A program made the translations under genes and the position numbers. The notes below the pieces were generated by a model. It saw only the letters and a list, made by a program, of their open reading frames with translations. It did not search any database and had not been told where the DNA came from. A DNA stretch of 23,081 nt from a virus, in IMG/VR virus record IMGVR_UViG_3300036652_001187, positions 1 to 23,081 of that record. One strand, given 5' to 3'. Positions 6,817 through 13,913 of the stretch are shown here, piece by piece. The number at the start of each line of letters is the position of its first letter. Position 1 is the stretch's first letter.

Positions 6817-8306
6817 GTGAGTCCCTCCAGCAACGTGACACCGCGTGCCACGAGCACCTCGTCGAGCGGCGCCGCGTGCAGCGGCGCCGAACTGAGCAGC
6901 GTCAGCCCAGCGATGATCGCGACGTCATCGCGTGGCCCGCCGAGCCAGCGGTACACGGCGTTCATGTGCGTGACGCCCCCGGCCCACAGCCTGAAGTCAC
7001 CGCGGCGCGCCCTGTCCCAGTGCACGACGCACCCGCCTATGATCTTGGCGAGATCATACCTGCGGTCGCCCCACTCGAGGTGCCCCGCGAAGTCCTGCCT
7101 CCAGTCGATCCCGACGAACCCAGCGCCGGTGTCGATGACGTTCCCGAAGTTGAAGTCACCGTGGAAGATGACGGGCTCGCACCCGTCCGCCAGCCCGTCC
7201 CACCTGACGCGCCGTAGCGCGTCGGTCGCCATGTCACGGAGGTCGGGTCGTAGGCGCGCGACCCGGTCGGCCGTCTTGCGCAGGTAGAACTCGGTGCAGG
7301 CGTCTACGCGTTCCTGGGCGGGCACGTTGGCCGGCTTCCAGATCTTGTCCGCCGCCCAGTCGAGCAGCCGCGGCACGAGGGTGTCGTCCGTCTCGGCGGT
7401 CGGGTAGCACGTGGTGCCCTCGATGAACTCGTACGCGAGCATCGTACCGCGCCGACTCACGAGCCGTGGGATGGTGCCGTTCAGCATCCATGCACGGTCG
7501 GCGCGCTCGCGAAGCACGGCCTCGTCCGCCCAGAACTTCACCACGCGCCCCTCACGTGGGAGCACGTAGGTCGCCTCGTCCGTCTTAGTCCAGTCGTAGC
7601 CACTGAAGGCTGCGACGGCGCGACGGTACGCGTCCTCGTCGCCGACGTCGGTCCACCCGACCCGCACGCCGAGCAGCGACCCGGAGTCGACGAGTCGTGC
7701 CAGGCCACCCGTGACCTGCCGCTCGCGCCCGACGAGGTCGCCGTTCGCGACCCCGCGCCAGAACGAGTCGATCTCCGACGGTTGGACGCACGCCAACCCG
7801 ACGTAGGCGAGCGACCCGTCACCGAGCCACGGCTGCTTGTCGAGCACCCGCGTGACCACACCCTCGGCGTCCACGGCCATACGACACCAGCGCTCGGGCG
7901 CCGTACCGGCTGGCACCGGCGCCACCGCGGCCCAGCTGCGCGTGGCCTCCCACAGGGCCGGGTCGTGGTTCCACAGCGTGTCGCATGACGTGAGGATCAT
8001 CTTGTCGTGACCCACCACGTGACGTGCCGCCAGCAGCGACGCCCCCGGCCCGGCGCCGGGCTGGTCCCAGTCGTCGACGTCGACGAACGTGACGTCGAGG
8101 CTGGGGTGCGCGAGTCGCACGTAGTCCTTGACCTGGTCGGCGCGGTAGCCCACGCACACGATGAGCCGGGCGCCTGCGGGTGCGAGGTCGAACAGGTGCG
8201 AGAGCAGCGCCCGGTCGTCGAGCGGTACGAGCGCCTTGTGCAGGCTGTCACCGACGCGGCCCATGCGCGAGCCTCGACCCGCGGCGAGGACGACGAACGC
8301 GGTCAT
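6813..8306 (-). CDS. Bifunctional sugar-1-phosphate nucleotidyltransferase / APH-type sugar kinase
   Basis: A 497-residue fusion. Residues 1-235 form a nucleotidyltransferase: LAAGRGSRMG (7-16) with Lys24 is the NTP-binding signature, Asp109 in TSCDTLW is the likely metal ligand, and GWTDVGDEDAY (217-227) is the usual end of the domain. Residues 240-490 form an APH/choline-kinase-like domain with FHGDFNFGNV (381-390, catalytic Asp384, Asn389), GIDWRQDFAG (Asp401) and the helix YDLAKIIGG (417-425). The domain pair parallels the separate MurU and AmgK proteins, where an APH-fold anomeric kinase makes a sugar-1-phosphate and the transferase activates it. A LicC/LicA-type choline route is the alternative. 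ATG start at 8304-8306, in an ATGA overlap with the cupin gene. Confidence 0.85.
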   Translation of the reverse strand: MTAFVVLAAGRGSRMGRVGDSLHKALVPLDDRALLSHLFDLAPAGARLIVCVGYRADQVKDYVRLAHPSLDVTFVDVDDWDQPGAGPGASLLAARHVVGHDKMILTSCDTLWNHDPALWEATRSWAAVAPVPAGTAPERWCRMAVDAEGVVTRVLDKQPWLGDGSLAYVGLACVQPSEIDSFWRGVANGDLVGRERQVTGGLARLVDSGSLLGVRVGWTDVGDEDAYRRAVAAFSGYDWTKTDEATYVLPREGRVVKFWADEAVLRERADRAWMLNGTIPRLVSRRGTMLAYEFIEGTTCYPTAETDDTLVPRLLDWAADKIWKPANVPAQERVDACTEFYLRKTADRVARLRPDLRDMATDALRRVRWDGLADGCEPVIFHGDFNFGNVIDTGAGFVGIDWRQDFAGHLEWGDRRYDLAKIIGGCVVHWDRARRGDFRLWAGGVTHMNAVYRWLGGPRDDVAIIAGLTLLSSAPLHAAPLDEVLVARGVTLLEGLT

Positions 8307-8833
8307 CGGCCGTAGTCGTCACTGACGCGCACCACGTCCGTCGGGTGGTACGTGCTGGCCTCGAAATAGAGCCGCTGCCCGGTGACGCGGTGGACGGTCC
8401 TCGGCGCGACGTGCACCGCCTCGTCGTCGAGGATGTGGATCATAACCTCGTCCTTGTACTCGTGGTACTGCTCGCTCGTGCGGTGCCCCTCAGCGACGTA
8501 GAGGAGCTTCAGCTGCAGTCGGTTCATGGTCGTGAGCGCCTCGAGCTCCCAACCCCACGGCTTACCGTGGAGTCGGATCGACTGCGCCGTCGCCGTGTGC
8601 ACGTCGTCCTCCGCGGCGGACGAGGTCACGACACCGGCGATGCCGCCGCGACCCACGATGGATGTATCCCCGAGGGCGATGAACTCCAGCGCCGTCATCG
8701 GCGGAACGTCGAGGCCGCCGTACGTCCACTCGCCGACCATCGGGAACATGATCCCGTACCCACGCACGCGCAGCCGCGTGTCGTCGTCGATGAGGTGGAG
8801 CGTGTAGCCGCTACCCCGCGATGAGCGCGTCAC
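8303..8833 (-). CDS. Cupin protein related to type II phosphomannose isomerase
   Basis: A 176-residue protein. The C-terminal half is a cupin matching the isomerase part of type II mannose-6-phosphate isomerase/guanylyltransferases: KPWGWE (about 90-95), a strand LQLKLLYVAEGHRTSEQYHE with the expected basic and His metal ligands, VAPRTVHRVTG, and the hallmark ending DVVRVSDDYGR. The first 85 residues (FPMVGEWTYGGLDVPPMTAL and on) are not a cupin I recognise. The GTG start at 8831-8833 is set by GGGAGG six bases upstream and overlaps the aldolase-like gene by 23 bases. It could interconvert a ketose and an aldose phosphate, or epimerise a sugar, for the nucleotide-sugar pathway. Metal ligands and activity are not proven. 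Confidence 0.72.
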   Translation of the reverse strand: MTRSSRGSGYTLHLIDDDTRLRVRGYGIMFPMVGEWTYGGLDVPPMTALEFIALGDTSIVGRGGIAGVVTSSAAEDDVHTATAQSIRLHGKPWGWELEALTTMNRLQLKLLYVAEGHRTSEQYHEYKDEVMIHILDDEAVHVAPRTVHRVTGQRLYFEASTYHPTDVVRVSDDYGR

Positions 8834-9695
8834 GGATCGCCTCCCGCACGTTCTCGTCGCTGTAGCTGTTGGTCACCTCGGCGACGACGCGGTCCTCGAG
8901 GTGGTACCGCAGCGCCGCGCGTGCGCGCTCGAACCGCGTCCCCTCGCCGTCGTTGAACCACCGCCGCCATGAACCCGTGCCATACGCGTAGTTGAGCAGC
9001 TTCGCGCTGGCGGCCCGAGGAAGTGATCGGAGCCACGCGTCGACCTCAACGTTCCCGAACTCCGGCGCGACGTTGTACGCGTCCAGCGCGTCGGCGTAGC
9101 GGGCGCGGTCACCGAGCCAGTCCATGTTGTGCGCCTTCGTGCCGATGCCGAGCCCGCGGTAGTCGGCGCCGTACCTAGTGACCCACCCGACGTCACGTAC
9201 GGAGCCACGCTGACGATCAGCCCAGATGTGACCACCCACGTCCATGACCGCGTACAGCGGGGTGACCCCGACCTCTACCGTCCTCCTGACGATCGTGTCC
9301 AGCCACAGCTGGTCATCACGCTCGCCGCCGACCTCTACCTTGCACCTAAGGGCGAACAGCCCCAGCAGCCTGCTGAGCTCACCTAGTTGCTCCGAGCGCG
9401 GTAGCCTGCACACGTCGATGTGTAGCACATCAAAACCCGCGTCCAGGTCCTGCTCGAACGCCTTGACCCAGTCGTCCTCAGGGTCGCCATTCTGGTACGG
9501 GCCGCCGTGATCACGCACGACCTGCGTGGCGCCACAGCTGAGGTCTTTCACGGTCGCCGCGAACTCGGCGTTCGTCAGGCCTGTGTATCCACCCTCATGC
9601 GTCACCTGACGCCGTGACGCCACGATCTGGGGGACGCGTAACCTAGCCGCCTCCTCGACCACGCGCCGTGATCCCGCGCCCACACACAACTTCAC
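8811..9695 (-). CDS. GatZ/KbaZ-like TIM-barrel protein (tagatose-bisphosphate aldolase non-catalytic subunit family)
   Basis: A 294-residue protein with a GTG start at 9693-9695, AGGAGG five bases upstream, in a GTGA overlap with the phosphatase gene. THEGGYTGLT (32-41), RDHGGPYQN (61-69) and LHIDV (91-95) line up with the NQDGGYTG, GGDHLGP and IHLD(A/M) segments of GatZ/KbaZ. Those proteins are described as chaperone-like partners of class II tagatose-bisphosphate aldolases. No partner GatY/KbaY gene is visible in the window, so this stand-alone copy may have its own activity on a sugar phosphate, such as aldol or epimerase chemistry. It sits between the KdsC-like phosphatase and the isomerase-type cupin, which supports a sugar-building role (inference). 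Confidence 0.68.
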   Translation of the reverse strand: MKLCVGAGSRRVVEEAARLRVPQIVASRRQVTHEGGYTGLTNAEFAATVKDLSCGATQVVRDHGGPYQNGDPEDDWVKAFEQDLDAGFDVLHIDVCRLPRSEQLGELSRLLGLFALRCKVEVGGERDDQLWLDTIVRRTVEVGVTPLYAVMDVGGHIWADRQRGSVRDVGWVTRYGADYRGLGIGTKAHNMDWLGDRARYADALDAYNVAPEFGNVEVDAWLRSLPRAASAKLLNYAYGTGSWRRWFNDGEGTRFERARAALRYHLEDRVVAEVTNSYSDENVREAIRDALIAG

Positions 9696-10231
9696 ATGAT
9701 CCTCCTGAGTACGTAGTCCACAGCCTGTGCTACGGCGCGGTGCCCGCCTGGGCGGCTGGTCACCGCATCCGCGCATCGTATCGTCCAAGGCCAGGCGTCC
9801 GCCGGCGCCACGCCGAACGCGACCTCGCGCACGTTGTCAGCGTCGTGCCACCCGTCCCCGATGTACACCGTCCTAGTCGAGTCGACGTCGTGGTGCTCGA
9901 CGAGCCACGGTACCCGAGCGGCACCGGGGGCGACGACGAGCGGTACGCCCATGTGCTCGGCGCGGTGACGGACGATCAGTGAGCCCTGCTCATCCGCGGT
10001 CACCAGCGTCACACGCAGGTGGGCGGCCTGCGCCGCCTTCAGCGCGTCCGAGTCGTCTGGGCCGAACGCCTTCCACGCCTTCTCGCCGAGCCCGTTGACG
10101 ACCAGTCGCCCGTCCGTCATGCACCCGTCCACGTCCACCACGAGGTCCCGTACCCCGAGACGCCGTAGTGCGGCGGCGCGCCTGCGACCGGCGACGGTCA
10201 CCCGCACACGATCGCGACGCACCCTGCCCAT
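9692..10231 (-). CDS. HAD-family sugar phosphatase, KdsC-like
   Basis: A 179-residue HAD hydrolase of the small C0 type seen in KdsC and sialate/heptose phosphatases, which remove phosphate from sugar acids or sugars. Motif I is DVDGCMTDG (33-41, nucleophile Asp33 and acid/base Asp35), motif II is the Thr of LVTAD (76-80), and motif IV is GDGWHDADN (125-133, Asp126 and Asp130). The RPGGHRAVAQAVDYVL tail matches the C-terminal Gly-Gly/Arg segment of KdsC. The ATG at 10229-10231 is preferred, with GAGGG upstream; a TTG two codons earlier is less likely. It is the first gene of the sugar cluster. Its product would be a free sugar, which fits the downstream APH-type kinase. Confidence 0.85.
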   Translation of the reverse strand: MGRVRRDRVRVTVAGRRRAAALRRLGVRDLVVDVDGCMTDGRLVVNGLGEKAWKAFGPDDSDALKAAQAAHLRVTLVTADEQGSLIVRHRAEHMGVPLVVAPGAARVPWLVEHHDVDSTRTVYIGDGWHDADNVREVAFGVAPADAWPWTIRCADAVTSRPGGHRAVAQAVDYVLRRIM

Positions 10232-10352
10232 CCCCAATCCCTCTGCCTAAGTGTGTGTGTGACGGCCTCGCCCCTACCGTCGCGCGCCGGCCCTTACTGG
10301 CACCCGCCGCTTGATCGACGACTGCCCGGTGAGACCTATCCCGGCGCTCCCT
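10232..10352. other. Intergenic gap between replication and sugar clusters
   Basis: This short gap, together with the hairpin next to it, is the longest non-coding stretch between genes inside the main array. It contains a (GT)n-like run near 10250-10261 and GC-rich text. I found no -35/-10 pair resembling the two promoters elsewhere in the window, and no small gene with a ribosome-binding site. If the sugar cluster has its own promoter it should lie here, but I cannot point to it. Confidence 0.5.
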
Positions 10353-10373
10353 GTCCCGTTCCCTACGGGGGGT

Positions 10374-10385
<12 letters not shown>
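10353..10385. repeat. Perfect 9-bp inverted repeat spanning the DUF669 gene stop codon
   Basis: GTCCCGTTC (10353-10361) and GAACGGGAC (10377-10385) are perfect reverse complements separated by 15 bases. The TAA stop of the DUF669-like gene (10374-10376) lies in the loop. A transcript could fold into a GC-rich hairpin just after the coding region. There is no following U-run on the minus strand, so a simple intrinsic terminator is doubtful; a partial terminator, mRNA-stability element or protein-binding site are alternatives. It separates the replication genes from the sugar cluster. Confidence 0.45.
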
Positions 10386-11111
<726 letters not shown>

Positions 11112-11147
11112 GCGGTGTGTCTCCTTCGGTTGGGTTGTTGTGTACGT

Positions 11148-11387
11148 CTACTGGATGTTACCCGACGGGAGGATGAGTCCCGTCGCCGCTGACTTGCCTA
11201 GCGTCTTGATCTGTTCGCCGAGGGTGACCGCGTGGTCCGCCGGGAGGAGGAACACGAAGGGACCGCCCACGACCGTCAACACCTGGAGAACGACGAACGT
11301 TCCCGCGGGCGTCACCGTCTGGCCGACGATGAACTGCAGTGGTGTGATCTGCGGTTGGACCTGCGGTTGCGGCTGCTGCTCAAGCAC
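11148..11387 (-). CDS. Small hypothetical protein (79 aa)
   Basis: I do not recognise this protein. It starts VLEQQPQPQVQPQITPLQF, a Gln-Pro-rich arm, followed by a beta-rich hydrophobic section (VGQTVTPAG, TFVVLQVLTVVGGPFVFLLP) and a helical end. The hydrophobic section is interrupted by Gly and Pro and does not look like a membrane helix. I chose GTG at 11385-11387 because it overlaps the preceding TGA by eight bases, with GAGG at a plausible distance; an upstream ATG at 11403-11405 is possible. It lies between the Sak4-like and DUF669 genes, so a part in recombination is conceivable. Confidence 0.55.
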   Translation of the reverse strand: MLEQQPQPQVQPQITPLQFIVGQTVTPAGTFVVLQVLTVVGGPFVFLLPADHAVTLGEQIKTLGKSAATGLILPSGNIQ

Positions 11388-12153
11388 TCGCCGCCACCTC
11401 GACATGCGCCGCACCGAAGATCGTGTCGATCATCGACTGGATGTTCGGGTCGTACACCGCCTCGCCGAGCTTACCCTGCACGCGCTCGCCGGCCTCGTAC
11501 AGGTTGTTCTTGGCGACGATCATTCGCCGGTACTTGGTCGCCGGCTGCATGGGATCCACGTTCGGCTCCTCGTGGATGTGCATGTAGCCGATGACGTCCA
11601 TGAAGTACGGCATCGTCACCCGAAGCTGACCCTGCACGTACGGGCGCCACTTGCCGTCGCGCTGCTCAGTCATCGCCGTGAGCACCACAGCCTCGAGCGG
11701 TGTCGTGGGATGCTCGGTCAGGTCGCGCAGCTGGCGGCACATTGCCTCCATGCCGTCGAGGAGGCGCCCCCACTTGCGCTGGTCCATATCCGGGTCACCC
11801 TCCTTGATCTGATCCTTGAGCTTCTTCTGGACCTCGGAGATGGAGTCGACGGCGACGGACTTGAAGTGGTGCTGCCCCGAGATGAGCCAGTCGATGGCGC
11901 GCTGCAGTGTCATGTAGTCACGCACGAGCACCACACAGATCGCCCACGTGCCGTCGCTGACCGGTGGGGACTCGGTCAGTGGATTCCAGAACACCTTGGG
12001 CGCGTCGATGAACCGGTATGCCGACTCGGCGTCGAGCAGCAGCATCGGCTTGGGACAGGTCGCCGCGAGCGTCGACTTGCCCACCTTCGTGTCGGCGTGT
12101 ACCACCACTGACAGCGCCCTGCCACGCACGGCGCCGTTGAGCGTCTCGCCCAC
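11380..12153 (-). CDS. Sak4-like RecA-family ATPase (AAA)
   Basis: A 257-residue P-loop protein. Walker A is ADTKVGKST (20-28), with the strand MLLLDAE (37-43) and Walker B FKSVAVDSISE (97-107, Asp103). This is the arrangement of phage Sak4-type single-strand annealing or RecA-core ATPases, which act in recombination with an SSB-like partner; the DUF669-like gene lies next downstream but one. The start is GTG at 12151-12153, sharing one base with the preceding TAG, and is set by AGGAGG five bases upstream; ATG at 12196-12198 would lie far from any such site. The C-terminal half is rich in helices, with GYMHIHEEPN and KYRRMIVAKNN. Confidence 0.8.
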   Translation of the reverse strand: MGETLNGAVRGRALSVVVHADTKVGKSTLAATCPKPMLLLDAESAYRFIDAPKVFWNPLTESPPVSDGTWAICVVLVRDYMTLQRAIDWLISGQHHFKSVAVDSISEVQKKLKDQIKEGDPDMDQRKWGRLLDGMEAMCRQLRDLTEHPTTPLEAVVLTAMTEQRDGKWRPYVQGQLRVTMPYFMDVIGYMHIHEEPNVDPMQPATKYRRMIVAKNNLYEAGERVQGKLGEAVYDPNIQSMIDTIFGAAHVEVAASA

Positions 12154-12338
12154 TACTTCCTCCTCGTCCTCAGCCACTCGCGCAGCTCGGTGTGACATGA
12201 CCTGCATAGGATCTTGCGCCGTACCCCGCCACGCTCGTCCAGCGACACCGTAACCCAGCCGTCCGACAACGTCGGGCGACCCTGACGGTCGACGGCCGCG
12301 GGCTGAGTCTCGCCGCAGACGCACGTGTAGTGCGTCAC
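12153..12338 (-). CDS. Small zinc-ribbon protein (61 aa)
   Basis: A 61-residue protein with two cysteine pairs, CVCG near residues 6-9 and CRSCH near 45-49, typical of a single zinc ribbon. The middle reads GWVTVSLDERGGVRRKILC. The GTG start at 12336-12338 overlaps the upstream stop as GTGA. It may bind nucleic acid or a replication protein. I do not recognise a named family; similar small zinc proteins are common in actinobacteriophages. Confidence 0.72.
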   Translation of the reverse strand: MTHYTCVCGETQPAAVDRQGRPTLSDGWVTVSLDERGGVRRKILCRSCHTELREWLRTRRK

Positions 12339-12697
12339 CTGGCGGCAGGGATCACTGGTGGTCTAGTACGAACCGCCACCTCGCCGACCTCGAACCCGTT
12401 CTTGTCAGCGAGGCGCCGGACGAGGCTCTCGGCGTCGTCAGCGTTCGCGCCCTTCGCCGTGTACGACCCAAAGAACGACACCCACCCGTTCCCACGCGCC
12501 AGGTGGGAGATCCTCCACAAAGCCGACGATTTGTTCACGATCACGTCCAGCAGGTCATCGGTGTCGTCGGTCAGCACCTCGACCGCGACGAGGCCTAACC
12601 ACGTCTGCATGATCTTCGGCGCACGCTTGCTGCCGGTGCGTTCCTTCTCGACGCGCGTGATCAGCGCCTCGATGTCGTCGTCCCTGTAACCCGTCAC
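12335..12697 (-). CDS. Hypothetical protein (120 aa)
   Basis: I do not recognise this protein. It reads VTGYRDDDIEALITRVEKER at the start, then a helical centre with LGLVAVEVLTDDTDDLLDVI and a beta-rich segment RISHLARGNGWVSFFGSYTA. The GTG start at 12695-12697 overlaps the nuclease gene stop as GTGA, with GAGGAG upstream. No catalytic motif is visible. Its tight coupling to the Cas4/RecB-like nuclease and the Sak4 gene suggests an accessory role in recombination or replication (inference). Confidence 0.65.
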   Translation of the reverse strand: MTGYRDDDIEALITRVEKERTGSKRAPKIMQTWLGLVAVEVLTDDTDDLLDVIVNKSSALWRISHLARGNGWVSFFGSYTAKGANADDAESLVRRLADKNGFEVGEVAVRTRPPVIPAAR

Positions 12698-13680
12698 GTC
12701 ATCTCCTCATCAGTCATCCCGTCGGCGTACCGCTCGTACGGGTCCACGTGTACGTAGTGCTCTTCCAGCAGCCCCTGCCAGTCGCTGCCGTCGTCCATCA
12801 TTGGGCAGACGCTGAGGAACGGGCACTTCCACGAGCAGTCCTTGCTCGGACGTGGGACTGCCCAGTACCGGTGGTCACCACCGGCGTCGAGCGCCGCCCG
12901 CATCTCGACGATCTCCTCGATGATCTTCTGGACGCGCAGCCACATGCTGCGGAGCGTGTCCATGTTGTGCCTGACCTCGATGCGACCGTAGAACGGCGGT
13001 TTGGCCGTCGCGGTGCGCTTGACCTTCCGGAGGATGTTGTAGAGGCCGCCGTCCGTGCGCTCGGGTGGGCCCTCGCCGGTCTTCTGCAGTGCGTCGAGGT
13101 ACTCGAGGAGCGCGTACATCTTCATCTGCTCATCGATGGGCAACAGCGTCGACTCGCCGGAGATCGACGGCCGTGTCTTGTGGTCGAGGAACAGCCGCGC
13201 CCCGTCCGTGCTGCGCACGACCCGCTGGTCCAGTCGCCCGCGGATCTTGACGCCGGGCACGGGGGAGTCCACCTCGATGGTGGCCTCGGTCGAGACCAGC
13301 GTGAAGAACTCGTCGGCTCCCGTCTCGTCGAGCCACTCGACGTAGCCCTGCAGCATCGCACGTGCGAGGTCCTTCTCCTTGCGGAGCTCGGGCGCGGCGG
13401 CCGGCCACCTCTTGATGTCCTCGTCGTACAGCTCCGTGATGCAGTCCACCAGGTTGACGGGTGGCCCGTCGTAGTTGGTGAGCGTAGACTTGTACCACTC
13501 ATCGAGCGCGATGTGCACCTTGATCCCGAGCGCGCGCGCCCCGACCTCGACGTCGTCACGTGACACGCCGTACTGCAGGTAGTGTGTCAGGTACCACTTG
13601 CGCCTGCAGTCCTTGTACGTCTGGATCTCGGAGTTGGAGATCGACAGCTCACCCGTGGCCGTGCGTGCGCCGTCGCTCAC
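12694..13680 (-). CDS. Cas4/RecB-like PD-(D/E)XK exonuclease with probable 4Fe-4S cluster
   Basis: A 328-residue nuclease. The core is visible as His56 (GIKVHIALDEW), Asp151 in RGRLDQRV, Asp166-x-Lys168 in FLDHKT and a QMKMYALLEYL helix (185-195), which is the RecB-nuclease pattern GxxD...DxK...QxxxY. Cys25 (YKDCRRKWY) together with Cys282, Cys286 and Cys292 (CSWKCPFLSVC) gives the N-terminal-one/C-terminal-three cysteine arrangement of AddB/Cas4 iron-sulphur nucleases. The GTG start at 13678-13680 overlaps the previous stop as GTGA. It probably resects or trims DNA ends for the Sak4/DUF669 recombination system or for replication. Confidence 0.85.
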   Translation of the reverse strand: MSDGARTATGELSISNSEIQTYKDCRRKWYLTHYLQYGVSRDDVEVGARALGIKVHIALDEWYKSTLTNYDGPPVNLVDCITELYDEDIKRWPAAAPELRKEKDLARAMLQGYVEWLDETGADEFFTLVSTEATIEVDSPVPGVKIRGRLDQRVVRSTDGARLFLDHKTRPSISGESTLLPIDEQMKMYALLEYLDALQKTGEGPPERTDGGLYNILRKVKRTATAKPPFYGRIEVRHNMDTLRSMWLRVQKIIEEIVEMRAALDAGGDHRYWAVPRPSKDCSWKCPFLSVCPMMDDGSDWQGLLEEHYVHVDPYERYADGMTDEEMT

Positions 13681-13892
13681 CCGGCACCTACGAGCGTCGC
13701 GCTGCGGACGAGGAAGTCCTCGGACACGATCACGCAGGTGCACGACACGCACACGTGCCGCCCCGGTGGCTTGTGCACGGTGATCGTCACGGCGCCCAAC
13801 GTGAACGCGTGGGAGCCCGCCTGGTCGTGCATGTTGTCCTCGGGCGCGCCCTCGTCGACCGGTGAACCGCACAGGTCACAGCAGTACCTCAT
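13677..13892 (-). CDS. Small cysteine-rich (zinc-binding) protein (71 aa)
   Basis: A 71-residue protein beginning MRYCCDLCGSPVDEG and containing a second pair CVSCTC near residue 50, giving a likely zinc-ribbon with CxxC knuckles about 40 residues apart. The loop includes HDQAGSHAFTLGAVTITVHK. ATG at 13890-13892 is preferred because AGGA lies nine bases upstream; a GTG two codons earlier is too close. It overlaps the nuclease gene by GTGA. Function unknown; it may act with the helicase or the nuclease on either side. Confidence 0.7.
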   Translation of the reverse strand: MRYCCDLCGSPVDEGAPEDNMHDQAGSHAFTLGAVTITVHKPPGRHVCVSCTCVIVSEDFLVRSATLVGAG

Positions 13893-13913
13893 CCTCACTC
13901 TTCCTGTCTCGCT

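Noticed and set aside
13695-13872. Longer N-terminal extension of the Cas4/RecB-like protein
   Set aside because: The extension is Arg-rich shadow sequence opposite in frame to the small cysteine protein; the GTG at 13680 in a GTGA overlap precedes the recognisable nuclease N terminus.
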